Source: Sphingomonas sp. (GTDB lineage Bacteria; Pseudomonadota; Alphaproteobacteria; Sphingomonadales; Sphingomonadaceae). From it: 64,000 bases of DNA. Position 1 is the first letter of the stretch. Each line of letters begins with the position of its first letter. The DNA lies in assembly GCF_024508665.1 (NCBI RefSeq), contig NZ_JANINP010000006.1:558001-622000 (forward strand), read 5' to 3'. The notes beneath the pieces are model-generated. The model was not told the DNA's origin, did not search any database, and worked only from the letters and a program-made list of their open reading frames with translations. Positions 45,212-54,777 of this stretch are shown here, one piece after another. The translations under genes were made by a program, and so were the position numbers.

Positions 45212-47172
45212 CTGCTGGTGGCGATCGCGCGGAACGAATGCGGCGGCAGGTCGAGCACGAAACGCGTCCAGCCCGGCTGGGCGTCCCTGCCGCCGGGCAC
45301 CGGCGCGGCGGCGGCGATCGGCTCGTTGCCGGAGAGTTCGACCGCTTTGACGCCATCGCCCTTGACGATCAGCGTCGCCGTGGCCGGCTGGTCGCGGAAA
45401 TTCTCCACGACGTAAGATCCGTTGTCATAGGCGAAGAGCGCGACATTGGCCGGCCCCGCGAGGTGTGCTGGGAAGTCCTGCATCGTCATCGCGCGGATAT
45501 GGTCGAGCGCCGCGGTCGGCAAATTATAGAGGTCGCTCGGATTTTCGGGCGTCGCCAGCATCATCAGTGTGCCTTGCGAATATCGGTTCATCAGCAGGAT
45601 CGGGAATCCCTTCTGCCCCGATACCCCGCGCACGACCGCCCAGCTGTCATTGGTGTAGAAGCGCATATCGGGGAACAATATCGGCCGCGCCGCGCCGCCA
45701 GGATCGTCGAGCAGGCGGCCGTTGCCGGCGCCGAATCCCTCGACGAAATGATCGACTGCGACGGTCCGCCCGGTCGGCGTCCATTCGGCGAGATCCGCGA
45801 AGCGCGTGCCGAGCGCGGACACGAAGCCCGACGTCACGACGACCGTCGCGCCGCCTTTCAGGCTCGCTTGTATTTTCGCAACGATTGCGGGGTCGGCCGC
45901 AGCCGCCTCGGTCAGCAGGATCGTCCTGGCTCCGGCGGGATAGGTCGGCGCCAATTCGATCGGGATGCCGATATTGCCGAGATAATTGTGCAGGAAATCG
46001 TCGCCGCTCGACTGATACGGTTTGTAGCTCGCGACGCCGATCGGCTTGCCGAGCGATCCGAGCACCGTATCGACTGCGTCGAGCGACAGTCCCGCTGCGC
46101 GCGCCCAGCCCGCCGGCGTCCGCGATCCCGACTGCCGCCAGTTCCACGCGGCCGCCGACCAGTCGAAGCTGGTTCCCATATTGGCCCAGGGTCGCTCGCC
46201 CTCGTCGGCGCCCGCGTCTGACGCCATCGGGCTCCAGTTGAACAAGGTGATCTCCGGGGCCTTGGCGAGCATCGTGTCCCACAATTGCTCGGCATAGCGA
46301 TCGAGGGAGCGCGTACTGAACGTGTCGACCCAGCCGCCGCCGTTCGCGCCCGGACGGATGTTCGAATAATAGCGATAGATCGAATAGCTCTCATATTGCT
46401 GGAGCAGCTGATCGGTGATCACCGGGTCGCGCGTTTCGGTGCCGGTATAGATGCCGTCGAAAGCCTTCGCCTCCTGGTCGAGGTCGTAGCCCAGCCCCTG
46501 AAAATGCTCGTACCAGTTCGGATATTTGATGATCATCCGGACCTTGGGATTCTCCGCCTTGGCCGGGCGCAGCACAAGGTCGCGCGCGACGGCCCGCATC
46601 GTGTCGAGCCGATATTGCGTCCAGCTGCGCTTGCCCTTGGCGGCGATGTTGGCATCGCTCTTCGAGGTGAAGAAGAAGAAGTCGTCCAGGATGACCTGAT
46701 CGAAATGCCGCGCCGCGAGCCGCACCGCGCGCTCGCATTCGGCGCGGTCGTCGCGGTCCTCGTAATCGAACGTGCCGAACTGACCGTTCTTGCCGCCTGC
46801 GGCGAGCGTGATGCCGCCGGCGACCTCTATGCCCTTTTCGCGGAAATAGGACGACACCTTGGTCAGTTCGTCATCGGTCGCGAACTGGTGGTCGCGATAG
46901 GCCTCGATATAGACCTTGTCGAAATGGAGCTGGCCGGCGACGCGGGCATATTCGCGGTCGAATGTCGCCCGGTCGGCGAGCGCGCGGACATTGCCGACGA
47001 CGACGTAGATCGCCACCTTGAAGTTGCGATACGGGGCAGGGGCGGCGGCAGGTGCCGCGTCAAGCGAAGGAGGTGCGGCGGCGGCTGGTGTCGCGGTCAA
47101 TCCCGCGACAGCAGCGAGCAGGACGGCGAGCGCCATCGATTCAAAACGTCGCCGGCGGGCATTTTCAGGCAC
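45208..47172 (-). CDS. Unrecognised secreted 654-residue protein, candidate glycosidase
   Basis: This is the first gene of the glycosidase operon, coupled by ATGA to GH3. A signal peptide is followed by an apparent alpha/beta barrel (residues 50-340): FKVAIYVVVGNVRALAD, DKVYIEAYRDHQ, a DQVILDDFFFF strand with an Asp pair, and AFDGIYTGTETRD with an acidic strand end. Later parts look like a Rossmann or amidotransferase-like domain (TILLTEAAAAD, VVVTSGFVSALG) and a C-terminal beta-sandwich. This is the order found in GH42-like enzymes, but the signature residues do not match a family I know. Catalysis is inference from fold pattern and operon. Confidence 0.6.
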   Translation of the reverse strand: MPENARRRRFESMALAVLLAAVAGLTATPAAAAPPSLDAAPAAAPAPYRNFKVAIYVVVGNVRALADRATFDREYARVAGQLHFDKVYIEAYRDHQFATDDELTKVSSYFREKGIEVAGGITLAAGGKNGQFGTFDYEDRDDRAECERAVRLAARHFDQVILDDFFFFTSKSDANIAAKGKRSWTQYRLDTMRAVARDLVLRPAKAENPKVRMIIKYPNWYEHFQGLGYDLDQEAKAFDGIYTGTETRDPVITDQLLQQYESYSIYRYYSNIRPGANGGGWVDTFSTRSLDRYAEQLWDTMLAKAPEITLFNWSPMASDAGADEGERPWANMGTSFDWSAAAWNWRQSGSRTPAGWARAAGLSLDAVDTVLGSLGKPIGVASYKPYQSSGDDFLHNYLGNIGIPIELAPTYPAGARTILLTEAAAADPAIVAKIQASLKGGATVVVTSGFVSALGTRFADLAEWTPTGRTVAVDHFVEGFGAGNGRLLDDPGGAARPILFPDMRFYTNDSWAVVRGVSGQKGFPILLMNRYSQGTLMMLATPENPSDLYNLPTAALDHIRAMTMQDFPAHLAGPANVALFAYDNGSYVVENFRDQPATATLIVKGDGVKAVELSGNEPIAAAAPVPGGRDAQPGWTRFVLDLPPHSFRAIATSR

Positions 47173-47210
47173 GCATATCTCCCCTCTACGCCGGGTTGTT
47201 CCCGAGTCAT

Positions 47211-47224
47211 TGGGAGCGCTACCA
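47211..47224. promoter_or_regulatory. LacI-type operator candidate between glycosidase operon and lacI gene
   Basis: TGGGAGCGCTACCA is palindromic at 12 of 14 positions around AGCGCT. It lies 39 bases before the 654-residue protein gene and 95 bases before the LacI gene, so it could control both. Its reverse complement begins GGTAGCG like the other three sites. Confidence 0.65.
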
Positions 47225-47318
47225 TAAGAATTGTGCCGCTGGCAATCGCGTCGTGTCGGAATGTGGCGAAAGGATTTTGACTGGGCTTGACCCGTCCTGC
47301 TGCGCTACACGCCCGCGA

Positions 47319-48380
47319 ATGAGCGCGGGAACAACGCAGAAGCGCAAGGGCCGTGGTGGCGATGCGCCGAGGATCGAGGACGTCGCCAAGCGGGCCGGCG
47401 TCTCGCCGATGACGGTGTCGCGCGTTATCAACGGCGCGAGCCATGTTCGCCAGGCGGCGCGCGACGCCGTCAACGAAGCGATCGCCGCGCTCAATTACGC
47501 ACCCAATCGCGCCGCACGCAGCTTGGCCGGCGGCGGCCAGGTGCGTCTCGGGCTGCTCTACAGCAACCCCAGCGCGGCCTATCTCAGCGAGTTCCTGGTC
47601 GGCAGTCTCGATCAGGCGAGCCGCTCCGACGTCCAATTGGTCGTCGAGAAGTGCGATCGCGGAGAGGGCGAGGAAGCGAGTGCGCGCCACCTGATCAAAA
47701 GCGGGATCGACGGCATCCTGCTGCCGCCGCCTTTGTGCGATTCGCAACCGCTGATCGATCTGCTCGCGGCCGAGAATGTCACCGCGGTCGCGGTCGCCAC
47801 GGCGCGACTCGCGGATGGGATCTCGACCGTATCGATCGACGATTTCGCCGCGGCGGAGGCAATGACGCGCCACATCGTCGCACAGGGCCACCGGCGGATC
47901 GGCTTCATCATCGGCAATCCCGACCAGACCGCGAGCGCGCGGCGGCTCGAAGGCTATAAGGCCGCGCTGGCCGAGGCCGGGATCGCGGTCGACGAGGCGC
48001 TGATCAAGCAGGGGCTGTTCACTTATCGCTCCGGGCTCGAAGCGAGCGAGGCGCTGCTCGATCTGCCGCAGCCTCCGACTGCCATCTTCGCCAGCAACGA
48101 TGACATGGCGGCCGCCGCGGTGGCGGTCGCGCACCGCCGCGGACTGGACGTGCCGGGAGACGTCAGCGTGTGCGGGTTCGACGACACCGCGCTCGCCACC
48201 GCGATTTGGCCCGAGTTGACGACCGTCCGCCAGCCGATCGCGGCGATGTCGCGGGCCGCGATCGAGATGCTGGTGGCCGAGGTCAATGCGCGGCGCCAGG
48301 GCAAGATGCCGGAGCCCAGACGGCTGGTGCTCGACTTCACATTGGTCGAGCGCGAATCGGACGGACAATTGGGGGCCTAG
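47319..48380 (+). CDS. LacI-family transcription regulator
   Basis: The 353-residue protein has the LacI helix-turn-helix APRIEDVAKRAGVSPMTVSR with hinge ALNYAPNRAARSLAGG, then a periplasmic-binding-type ligand domain (GLLYSNPSAAYLSEFLVGSL, IGFIIGNPDQTASARR, IFASNDDMAAAA). It would bind a sugar and control the surrounding xyloglucan genes; a palindrome of LacI type lies just upstream. The ATG at 47319 is chosen because it starts shortly before the DNA-binding domain. It is convergent with the acetylesterase gene. Confidence 0.93.
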   Translation: MSAGTTQKRKGRGGDAPRIEDVAKRAGVSPMTVSRVINGASHVRQAARDAVNEAIAALNYAPNRAARSLAGGGQVRLGLLYSNPSAAYLSEFLVGSLDQASRSDVQLVVEKCDRGEGEEASARHLIKSGIDGILLPPPLCDSQPLIDLLAAENVTAVAVATARLADGISTVSIDDFAAAEAMTRHIVAQGHRRIGFIIGNPDQTASARRLEGYKAALAEAGIAVDEALIKQGLFTYRSGLEASEALLDLPQPPTAIFASNDDMAAAAVAVAHRRGLDVPGDVSVCGFDDTALATAIWPELTTVRQPIAAMSRAAIEMLVAEVNARRQGKMPEPRRLVLDFTLVERESDGQLGA

Positions 48381-48389
48381 GCCCGGCCA

Positions 48390-50279
48390 TTATCTCCCGA
48401 TCGGCAAGCGGAACCCCGTCGCCGGCAGTCCGTGCGGATTGTAGAGATTCACGATGGGGCTCGCCTGCCACAGATAGCGGACCTCGCTCGCCTTGCCGTC
48501 GTCGGGCACCAGCACCGTGTCGCTGTGCGCGACCGCATCGGCGTAATGACACTGGCCGGCGGTGTCGCACAGTTCGAACCCGATGACCTGGCCGCCACCG
48601 ACCGTCACCAGCGGGCCATGCGCGAAGCGGATCGCGATCTTGCCATCGCGCCGCGTCGCTGTGGTCGGGGCAGGTCCGCGCGCCTCGACTTGTTCGCCCA
48701 GGGCAATCGCGCGCGCTCCGAGCGCTAGGCGATGGCCAACGTCCTCCTTGTTGGTCGGGTGGATGTCGGCGACCTGGCCGATGTCGAGCGCGCTGGCCAG
48801 GCCCACCTTGGGATCGGCATCGGCGACGCGGCGCTGGACGTCGCGCAATTGCGCCCAGGGGTCGTCGACGGGTTGCGAGGTCAGTGGCCCGAATCCGGCA
48901 AGCTGGACCATCAGGAACGGCTCGGCGCCGAAACGCTTGCGCCAGTCGGCGATCAACAGCGGCATCAGCTCGGCATATCCCGCGGCGTCGGTGACGTTTG
49001 CTTCACCCTGATACCAGGCGAAACCCTTGACCGGGAAATTGTCCAGCGGCGCGATCATACCGTTGTAGAGCGTGGTTCGTCCGCTTCCGCCGAGCCAGGG
49101 TATCGCCGGCGGCATGCCGGTCGCGGCGAGCGCCTCGCCGCGCGCGAACTGCCAATCCTTCAAGGGAAGAACGGTACCGTCCGCGAGCGTCAACGTGCGC
49201 GAGACGGTGCCCCACAGGCCACCGCCTCCACCGGTATCGATCGCGGCGACCTCGATCACATTGTCGCCGGCACGGAGTAGGCCGGGCGCGACCGGATAGC
49301 GGCGCGGCGCGTCCCATCCCTGGAGCGCGCCGACCGTGGTGCCGTTGATCCGGGTGAGGTCGATATCGTCGACCGCGCCGATCGCCAGTTGGGCCTTGCC
49401 CACTTGCGCGCCGGTGAGCGTCACGTGCGCGCGATAATAGCCGATGCCGTCGAAGCTCGCGAGCGCGGGGTCGCCCCAAGTCTCCCAGGGCGCGGTCGAG
49501 GGTGCCGGACGCCAGGCGGCATTGGCGGGTGCCGATACGCGCGCGCCGAGCCACTTTTCGACCGTGCGGCGCCATTGCAGCGATGCGGCCGCGGGATCGC
49601 GCCCGTAAAGACCCAGCAGGTCGAGCGCTGGGCGATAGCGCGGCAGCGTCGCCAACGATTCGCGGCTGATCCAGTCCTCGATCACCGACCCGCCCCAGGC
49701 CGAGGAGATCAGCCCGACCGCGATCCCCTGTCGCTGCTGGAGGTCCCGGCCCATGAAATAGCAGGCGGCCGAGAAGTCGGCGGCGCTGGCGGGAGCCGAG
49801 ACTTGCCAGCCGACCGGCGCGCCGAAGCCCGCTTGCGGCGTCGCGCTCGACTGGCGCGGCACGTTGAACAGGCGCAGCAACGGATGGGCGGATTGCTGTA
49901 CCTCGGCATCGGCATTCGTCGCGTGACGCAGCGTGAACTCCATGTTCGACTGGCCCGAGCACAGCCAGACGTCGCCAACCATGACGTCGCCGAGCGTCGC
50001 GCTCGCTCCGCCGCTCGACGCGGTCAGCGTGTATGGGCCGCCGGCGGACTTCGCTGGCAGGGTTGCGCGCCAGGCGCCCTCGGCGTCGGCCACGGCACGG
50101 ACGGTCGCGCCCGCGAAGCTCAGCACGACTTCCGACCTGGGCGCGGCATGGCCATGCACCGCGATCGCACGATCACGCTGCAGCACCGCATGGTCGGTAA
50201 ACGGCGCGTCGAACGTCACCTGTGCCGCCGCCGGCGCGGCAGCCAACATCCAGAATGCCACGATCGTCCAGCGCATCAT
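48390..50279 (-). CDS. Sialate-O-acetylesterase-type carbohydrate acetylesterase
   Basis: The 629-residue secreted SGNH-type hydrolase has a signal peptide (cleavage near AAAAQV), the nucleophile block LCSGQSNMEFTL, a jelly-roll-like insert (residues about 240-370), the WYQGEANV block, and the Asp-x-x-His pair in ADIHPTNKEDVGH. It removes acetyl groups from sugars. In this locus the likely target is acetylated galactosyl units of xyloglucan, as for the acetylesterase of Xanthomonas xyloglucan loci. AGGAGA lies 7 bases before the ATG. It follows the JmjC-like gene after 14 bases. Confidence 0.85.
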   Translation of the reverse strand: MMRWTIVAFWMLAAAPAAAQVTFDAPFTDHAVLQRDRAIAVHGHAAPRSEVVLSFAGATVRAVADAEGAWRATLPAKSAGGPYTLTASSGGASATLGDVMVGDVWLCSGQSNMEFTLRHATNADAEVQQSAHPLLRLFNVPRQSSATPQAGFGAPVGWQVSAPASAADFSAACYFMGRDLQQRQGIAVGLISSAWGGSVIEDWISRESLATLPRYRPALDLLGLYGRDPAAASLQWRRTVEKWLGARVSAPANAAWRPAPSTAPWETWGDPALASFDGIGYYRAHVTLTGAQVGKAQLAIGAVDDIDLTRINGTTVGALQGWDAPRRYPVAPGLLRAGDNVIEVAAIDTGGGGGLWGTVSRTLTLADGTVLPLKDWQFARGEALAATGMPPAIPWLGGSGRTTLYNGMIAPLDNFPVKGFAWYQGEANVTDAAGYAELMPLLIADWRKRFGAEPFLMVQLAGFGPLTSQPVDDPWAQLRDVQRRVADADPKVGLASALDIGQVADIHPTNKEDVGHRLALGARAIALGEQVEARGPAPTTATRRDGKIAIRFAHGPLVTVGGGQVIGFELCDTAGQCHYADAVAHSDTVLVPDDGKASEVRYLWQASPIVNLYNPHGLPATGFRLPIGR

Positions 50280-50293
50280 CTTTTCTCTCCTGA

Positions 50294-51310
50294 TTATTTC
50301 GATTGGAGCACCGCGGCGATCACTCGGTGCAGGTCGCGCCGCATCTCGGGCGAGATCGGCCCCATTATCCCGCGCGCATGTTCAGGCAGATGGGTTGCCT
50401 GTCCGGCATCGTCGGCAAAAACCAGATGGTCGAGCAGCGCGCGCCATGCCGCCCGGCGTGCCGGTGGCAGATCGCGGAACGCCAGCAAGGCGTGCAGCAT
50501 CGCCTGGACCGGCGCGGTCGGCAGAGCGTGATCGCTCCACCAGTAATTGACCAGGATGCTGACCGGATCGAGCGACCGCACCGCATGCCACCACAGATAG
50601 GGAATGAAGATCGCGTCGCCCGGTCCGAGCTCGGCCGTCCGCGCATATTTCTCCGCTTCGGCGTAGCGTGGATAAAGATCGCGATCGGGCGCGTCGACAT
50701 CGACCATGCTCACCGGCGTGCCCGCCGGAGTCAGCTCGAACGGCCCCAGATAGAGATTCCCCGCCTGATCCGGCGGAAACAAGGTGAACCGTCGGCGACC
50801 GGCGACGACGCAGGCGACATTGTCGTTCGAATCGTAATGGGTGGCGACCGAGATGGCATTGCCAATCCAGATCCGTGCCGCGATCGACGGGTCGAGTAGG
50901 GGCATAGCATGCCGTTCGGCGAATCCCGGCAGCACCTCGCGCACCGGTGCCGATTGCATCGCTATCGCCAGCGGATGAGTGTCGTTCGCTTGACGCACCA
51001 ATTGGTCGAGCAGATCGGCAACGGTCGCGTCACGGCGCCCGAAATTGAGGCCGGTCATGTCGCGCGTGTAGAAGAAGCGGCCATTGATCGACGGGTGACC
51101 GGCGACACAGCTGGCAACGCCGCCGCCATGGAATGCTTTCAGGAAAGTGACCAGAGCGGCCGGACCGTTGTCGGCCGCCCTGACGACTGGCCAGTCGCGC
51201 ACCAGTCCGCGCAACACCACCGGCTCAGCCGCCGCGACCAGGCCCGCGAACCGTTTCGGCGCGCCGCTGTGGTCGCAGTCCAGCACGATCTCGCGAATAG
51301 GGGCCGTCAC
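50294..51310 (-). CDS. Cupin-like/JmjC-type protein
   Basis: The 338-residue protein has a double-stranded beta-helix with VATHYDSNDNVACVVAG (HxD iron ligands, about residue 177), RRRFTLFPPDQ, and the distal His in IFIPYLWWHAVRSL. These are the marks of JmjC/FIH-like Fe(II)/2-oxoglutarate oxygenases. Such genes commonly accompany TonB receptors and tryptophan-halogenase-like genes in Caulobacter and Xanthomonas; the substrate is unknown. GTG at 51310 is a reasoned choice; ATG at 51367 would add 19 poorly conserved residues and has no ribosome site. It is divergent from the TonB receptor gene. Confidence 0.75.
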   Translation of the reverse strand: MTAPIREIVLDCDHSGAPKRFAGLVAAAEPVVLRGLVRDWPVVRAADNGPAALVTFLKAFHGGGVASCVAGHPSINGRFFYTRDMTGLNFGRRDATVADLLDQLVRQANDTHPLAIAMQSAPVREVLPGFAERHAMPLLDPSIAARIWIGNAISVATHYDSNDNVACVVAGRRRFTLFPPDQAGNLYLGPFELTPAGTPVSMVDVDAPDRDLYPRYAEAEKYARTAELGPGDAIFIPYLWWHAVRSLDPVSILVNYWWSDHALPTAPVQAMLHALLAFRDLPPARRAAWRALLDHLVFADDAGQATHLPEHARGIMGPISPEMRRDLHRVIAAVLQSK

Positions 51311-51446
51311 CCGTTCCGTCCGCCGCGACGCCGAACGATGCCGCCCTTCATGGCCAACTCTCCCCATCGCGTTGTTTCAAAAGGAAATGCCGATCCTGCT
51401 GTGCCGGCGCCAGAAACGCCTAGCACCAAGGATGGATAAAAAAAAT

Positions 51447-51460
51447 TGGTAGCGCAAACA
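51447..51460. promoter_or_regulatory. LacI-type operator candidate 1 before the TonB receptor
   Basis: TGGTAGCGCAAACA keeps the GGTAGCG half-site of the operators at 33743 and 47211, with a weaker second half. Its centre lies 24 bases from that of the next candidate, about two helical turns. Confidence 0.45.
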
Positions 51461-51469
51461 TTTTTGGTT

Positions 51470-51483
51470 GAGGTAGCGTTATC
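51470..51483. promoter_or_regulatory. LacI-type operator candidate 2 before the TonB receptor
   Basis: GAGGTAGCGTTATC is close to the xylX site (GGTAGCGTTACC). With the preceding site it lies in the gap between the divergent JmjC-like and TonB receptor genes. Confidence 0.45.
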
Positions 51484-51625
51484 ACGGTGATATTCACACA
51501 ATCAGCCGAGGCACCAGACCACGGCGGCAGAAAGCACCCGGGAGGTGCTCGTGGAGGGGAAACCGGATGCTATCCGATCTGTCATTCACGCGCTTCCCTG
51601 GCCTGCGTTCAGGAAGGGAAGTTTG

Positions 51626-54600
51626 ATGTTCCAGTCGAATATGCTTGAAGGCGCGACGCAGCCGGCCATCGATCGCCGCAATTTGCGCGGAGGGACATCG
51701 GCCCTCGCTTTGGCCTTTGCCGCAATGCTCGCCGTCCCGGCGCATGCGCAGACGACCGTTAATGCCAGCGCGTCGGTCGATGCGGCTGGGGCCGACAAGC
51801 CCGTGGACGGTCAGACGACCGGCGACGAATCGACGATCAACACCCAGACCAAGGGCGATATCATCGTCACCGGCATTCGCGCGTCGGTGCAGAACGCGAC
51901 TCAGCGCAAGAAGAACTCGGAACAGATCATCGACTCGATCACCGCGACCGATATCGGCGCGCTGCCCGATCGCTCGGTGTCGGAAGCACTGCAGCGCATC
52001 GCGGGCGTCACGCTCCAGCGCACCAACGAGAATCGCGATCCGGCACGCCTGTCGTCCGAAGGCGGCGGCGTCTTCATTCGCGGGCTTTCCTTCGTCCGCT
52101 CGGAGCTGAACGGCCGCGACGTCTTCTCGGCGAATAACGGCCGCGGCCTGTCTTTCGAGGACGTCTCTTCCGACCTGCTCGCCGGCGTCGACGTCTACAA
52201 GAACCCTTCGGCCGAACTGGTCGAAGGCGGGATTGGCGGCATCGTCAATCTGCGCACGCGCAAGCCGTTCGATGCCAAGGGGCTGGTCATCGCCTTTTCG
52301 GGCGACGCCAATTATGCCGACTTGCGCAAGAAGACCTTCTTTTCGGGCAATATCCTCGCCAGCGACCGCTGGCAGTCTCCGCTCGGGGAGATGGGTCTGC
52401 TCGTTTCCTACAGCCTTGGCAATATCGGCAACCGCACCGACAGCATCACTGGCGGGCGCTATGACCCGCAGCCCCTGACCGCGCCGCAAGGCGGGTTCGC
52501 TACGGGCACCAACGTGTACGTTCCCGCTGGAATGGGATTCCGTCGGATCGATTGGCAGCAGCGCCGCACCGCGATCGACGCGGCGTTCCAGTGGAAGCCG
52601 AGCGACACCCTGCTCATCACGCTCGAAGGGTTGATCGCCAAGGCGACACCGCAGGATATCGAAAATGCGGTCGGCGATTACGATACGCCCAACGCCAACG
52701 ACACGGTCAACAACACCAATCTAAGCTATGGTCCGCAGGGTCAGCTGCAATCTGGTACGCTGGCCAATCGCAACCTCAACTTCGATACGCGGTCGGGCAA
52801 GCAGACCAAGAAGACGCAGGACTATTCGTTCAATCTCCGTTGGACTCCCAATGCCAATTGGGCGGTCAGTGCCGATGTCCAATATGTGAAGTCGACGGCC
52901 CAGGTTTACAGCATGACCGCCTTCACCCAGGTCGGCATCCCATCGACGATCAAGTTCGACTTCAGCGGCAACGATCCGTCGCTGACCATCTCGCCGACCG
53001 CCGGCGGCAGCTACAGCGACAAGAGCGCTTATTGGTGGGCGGCCGCGATGGATCACATCGAGGACAACGAGGCGCATGAATGGGCCGAGCGCGCCGACGT
53101 CGAATATACGTTCACCGACTCGCCGTTCCTCAAGTCGTTCCGCCTCGGCGGCCGGGTCACAGACCGTAACGCGATCACACGCCAGACCGGTTACAATTGG
53201 GCCTTGCTGTCGGCGCAATATTGGGGCGGCGGCGCGCCGGTCTATCTCAACCAGACCGGCTTCGACGCGACGCACCAGAACGCTTTGCTGCCGCAGCAAT
53301 CCAACCTTTTCAATTACACCAACTTCTTCCGTGGCAAGGTGCCGTCGGTCGGCGGATATTGGTTCCCAACCGCGGCACTGGTCCAGAATGGCACCGCCAA
53401 TGCCTATAATTATCTCAGCAACACCGAATCCGCCGGCTGGGGCTGGACGCCGCTGACCGGTGATTATTCGCTGGCTGCGCCGGGAGCCGACAATGTCAGC
53501 GGCGGCATCAACAATCAGACCGAGCGCACCTATGCCGGCTATGCCTTGCTGCGGTTCGGCCAGGATCAGGGCAGTGGCTTCCATTTCGACGGCAATGTCG
53601 GCGTGCGCGTCATCCGTACCGAAACCGGCGCTTCGGGGTCGGCGATCCGCGTGGCCGCGCCAGCGACAGGGTGTGGGCCGACCACGACGGCGGCCAATTG
53701 CGCGATTATTACCCAAGCTATCGCGTTCGCCGGCGGTAACATCGGCGGGCTCACCCAAAGGTCGAGTGGTTCGTATACCGACGTGCTGCCGAGCCTAAAC
53801 CTGCGTTTCTTCTTGAATGACCAAGTCCAGCTCCGCCTTGCTGCGGCGAAGGCAATCGTTCGCCCGACCTTTGCGCAGCTCAATCCATTCACGTCGCTGG
53901 GCTTCAGCTTCGACGCGAACGGCGCACCCAACGGTGTCGGAGTCGGCGGGCGAACTACGGCATTCACCGGAACGGCGGGCAACCCGGATCTCAAACCGAC
54001 CCGGGCCAACCAGTTCGACGCCAGCCTCGAATGGTATTTCGGCAAATCGAACAGCCTGACCTTGGCCGCCTTCTACAAGGATATCAGCAACTACATCTTC
54101 GCCGGCGTCGCGTCGCAAACCTATACCAGCGGCGGCCAGACGCTCACCTTCGACGTGACGCGTCAGACCAATGGCGCGCACGGCAAGATCAAAGGGTTCG
54201 AGCTCGCCTATACGCAGTTCTTCGACGGACTGCCTGGCGCGCTCGGCGGCCTCGGCTTCCAGGGCAATCTAACCTATGTCGACTCCAGCGGCGGTGCCAA
54301 CACGGCCGTCAACGTGTTCGACGCCAACCAGACCACCAATGCCAAGATCTCCAACCTGCCGCTCGAGGGCCTGTCGAAATGGTCCTACAACATCGCGGGA
54401 ATATACGAGAAATACGGCGTGTCGGCACGCGTCGCCTATAACTGGCGCTCGCACTACCTGCTGACCACGTCGGCGGCGAACATCAATTATCCAGTTTGGT
54501 CGGAAGCCTATGGCCAGCTTGACGCGTCCGTGCTCGTGACGGTGTTCAAACACTATAAGGTCGGGGTGCAGGCAACCAACCTGCTCAATTCGCGGACGTA

Positions 54601-54691
54601 TCTCGACGTGGGCGATTCCAATTTGCGGCCACGCTACAGCTGGACCGATACCGACCGCCGGTTCGCGTTCATCCTGCGCGGCTCATTCTGA
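51626..54691 (+). CDS. TonB-dependent receptor, Caulobacter/Xanthomonas type
   Basis: The 1021-residue outer-membrane protein has a signal peptide (cleavage near AHAQT), a TonB-box-like GDIIVTGIRASV, a plug domain (SITATDIGALPDRSVSEALQ) and a large barrel ending in RRFAFILRGSF with a terminal Phe. This family takes up plant oligosaccharides in sphingomonads and xanthomonads. AGGAAGGG lies 7 bases before the ATG at 51626, and the earlier ATG at 51545 would precede the signal peptide with 27 unlikely residues. It heads the operon that ends with GH74, so xyloglucan oligosaccharides are the likely cargo. Confidence 0.93.
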   Translation: MFQSNMLEGATQPAIDRRNLRGGTSALALAFAAMLAVPAHAQTTVNASASVDAAGADKPVDGQTTGDESTINTQTKGDIIVTGIRASVQNATQRKKNSEQIIDSITATDIGALPDRSVSEALQRIAGVTLQRTNENRDPARLSSEGGGVFIRGLSFVRSELNGRDVFSANNGRGLSFEDVSSDLLAGVDVYKNPSAELVEGGIGGIVNLRTRKPFDAKGLVIAFSGDANYADLRKKTFFSGNILASDRWQSPLGEMGLLVSYSLGNIGNRTDSITGGRYDPQPLTAPQGGFATGTNVYVPAGMGFRRIDWQQRRTAIDAAFQWKPSDTLLITLEGLIAKATPQDIENAVGDYDTPNANDTVNNTNLSYGPQGQLQSGTLANRNLNFDTRSGKQTKKTQDYSFNLRWTPNANWAVSADVQYVKSTAQVYSMTAFTQVGIPSTIKFDFSGNDPSLTISPTAGGSYSDKSAYWWAAAMDHIEDNEAHEWAERADVEYTFTDSPFLKSFRLGGRVTDRNAITRQTGYNWALLSAQYWGGGAPVYLNQTGFDATHQNALLPQQSNLFNYTNFFRGKVPSVGGYWFPTAALVQNGTANAYNYLSNTESAGWGWTPLTGDYSLAAPGADNVSGGINNQTERTYAGYALLRFGQDQGSGFHFDGNVGVRVIRTETGASGSAIRVAAPATGCGPTTTAANCAIITQAIAFAGGNIGGLTQRSSGSYTDVLPSLNLRFFLNDQVQLRLAAAKAIVRPTFAQLNPFTSLGFSFDANGAPNGVGVGGRTTAFTGTAGNPDLKPTRANQFDASLEWYFGKSNSLTLAAFYKDISNYIFAGVASQTYTSGGQTLTFDVTRQTNGAHGKIKGFELAYTQFFDGLPGALGGLGFQGNLTYVDSSGGANTAVNVFDANQTTNAKISNLPLEGLSKWSYNIAGIYEKYGVSARVAYNWRSHYLLTTSAANINYPVWSEAYGQLDASVLVTVFKHYKVGVQATNLLNSRTYLDVGDSNLRPRYSWTDTDRRFAFILRGSF

Positions 54692-54777
54692 GCTTCGTTG
54701 AAGCCATTGAGGTTCCCGCACCTTGCGGGAACCTCGTTCTTCGCCGATGAACATTCATCGGCCGGCGGCAGAACGAC

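Noticed and set aside
47052..47318. Longer LacI start
   Set aside because: The extra 89 residues are low complexity, cross the operator, and precede the expected N-terminal DNA-binding domain.
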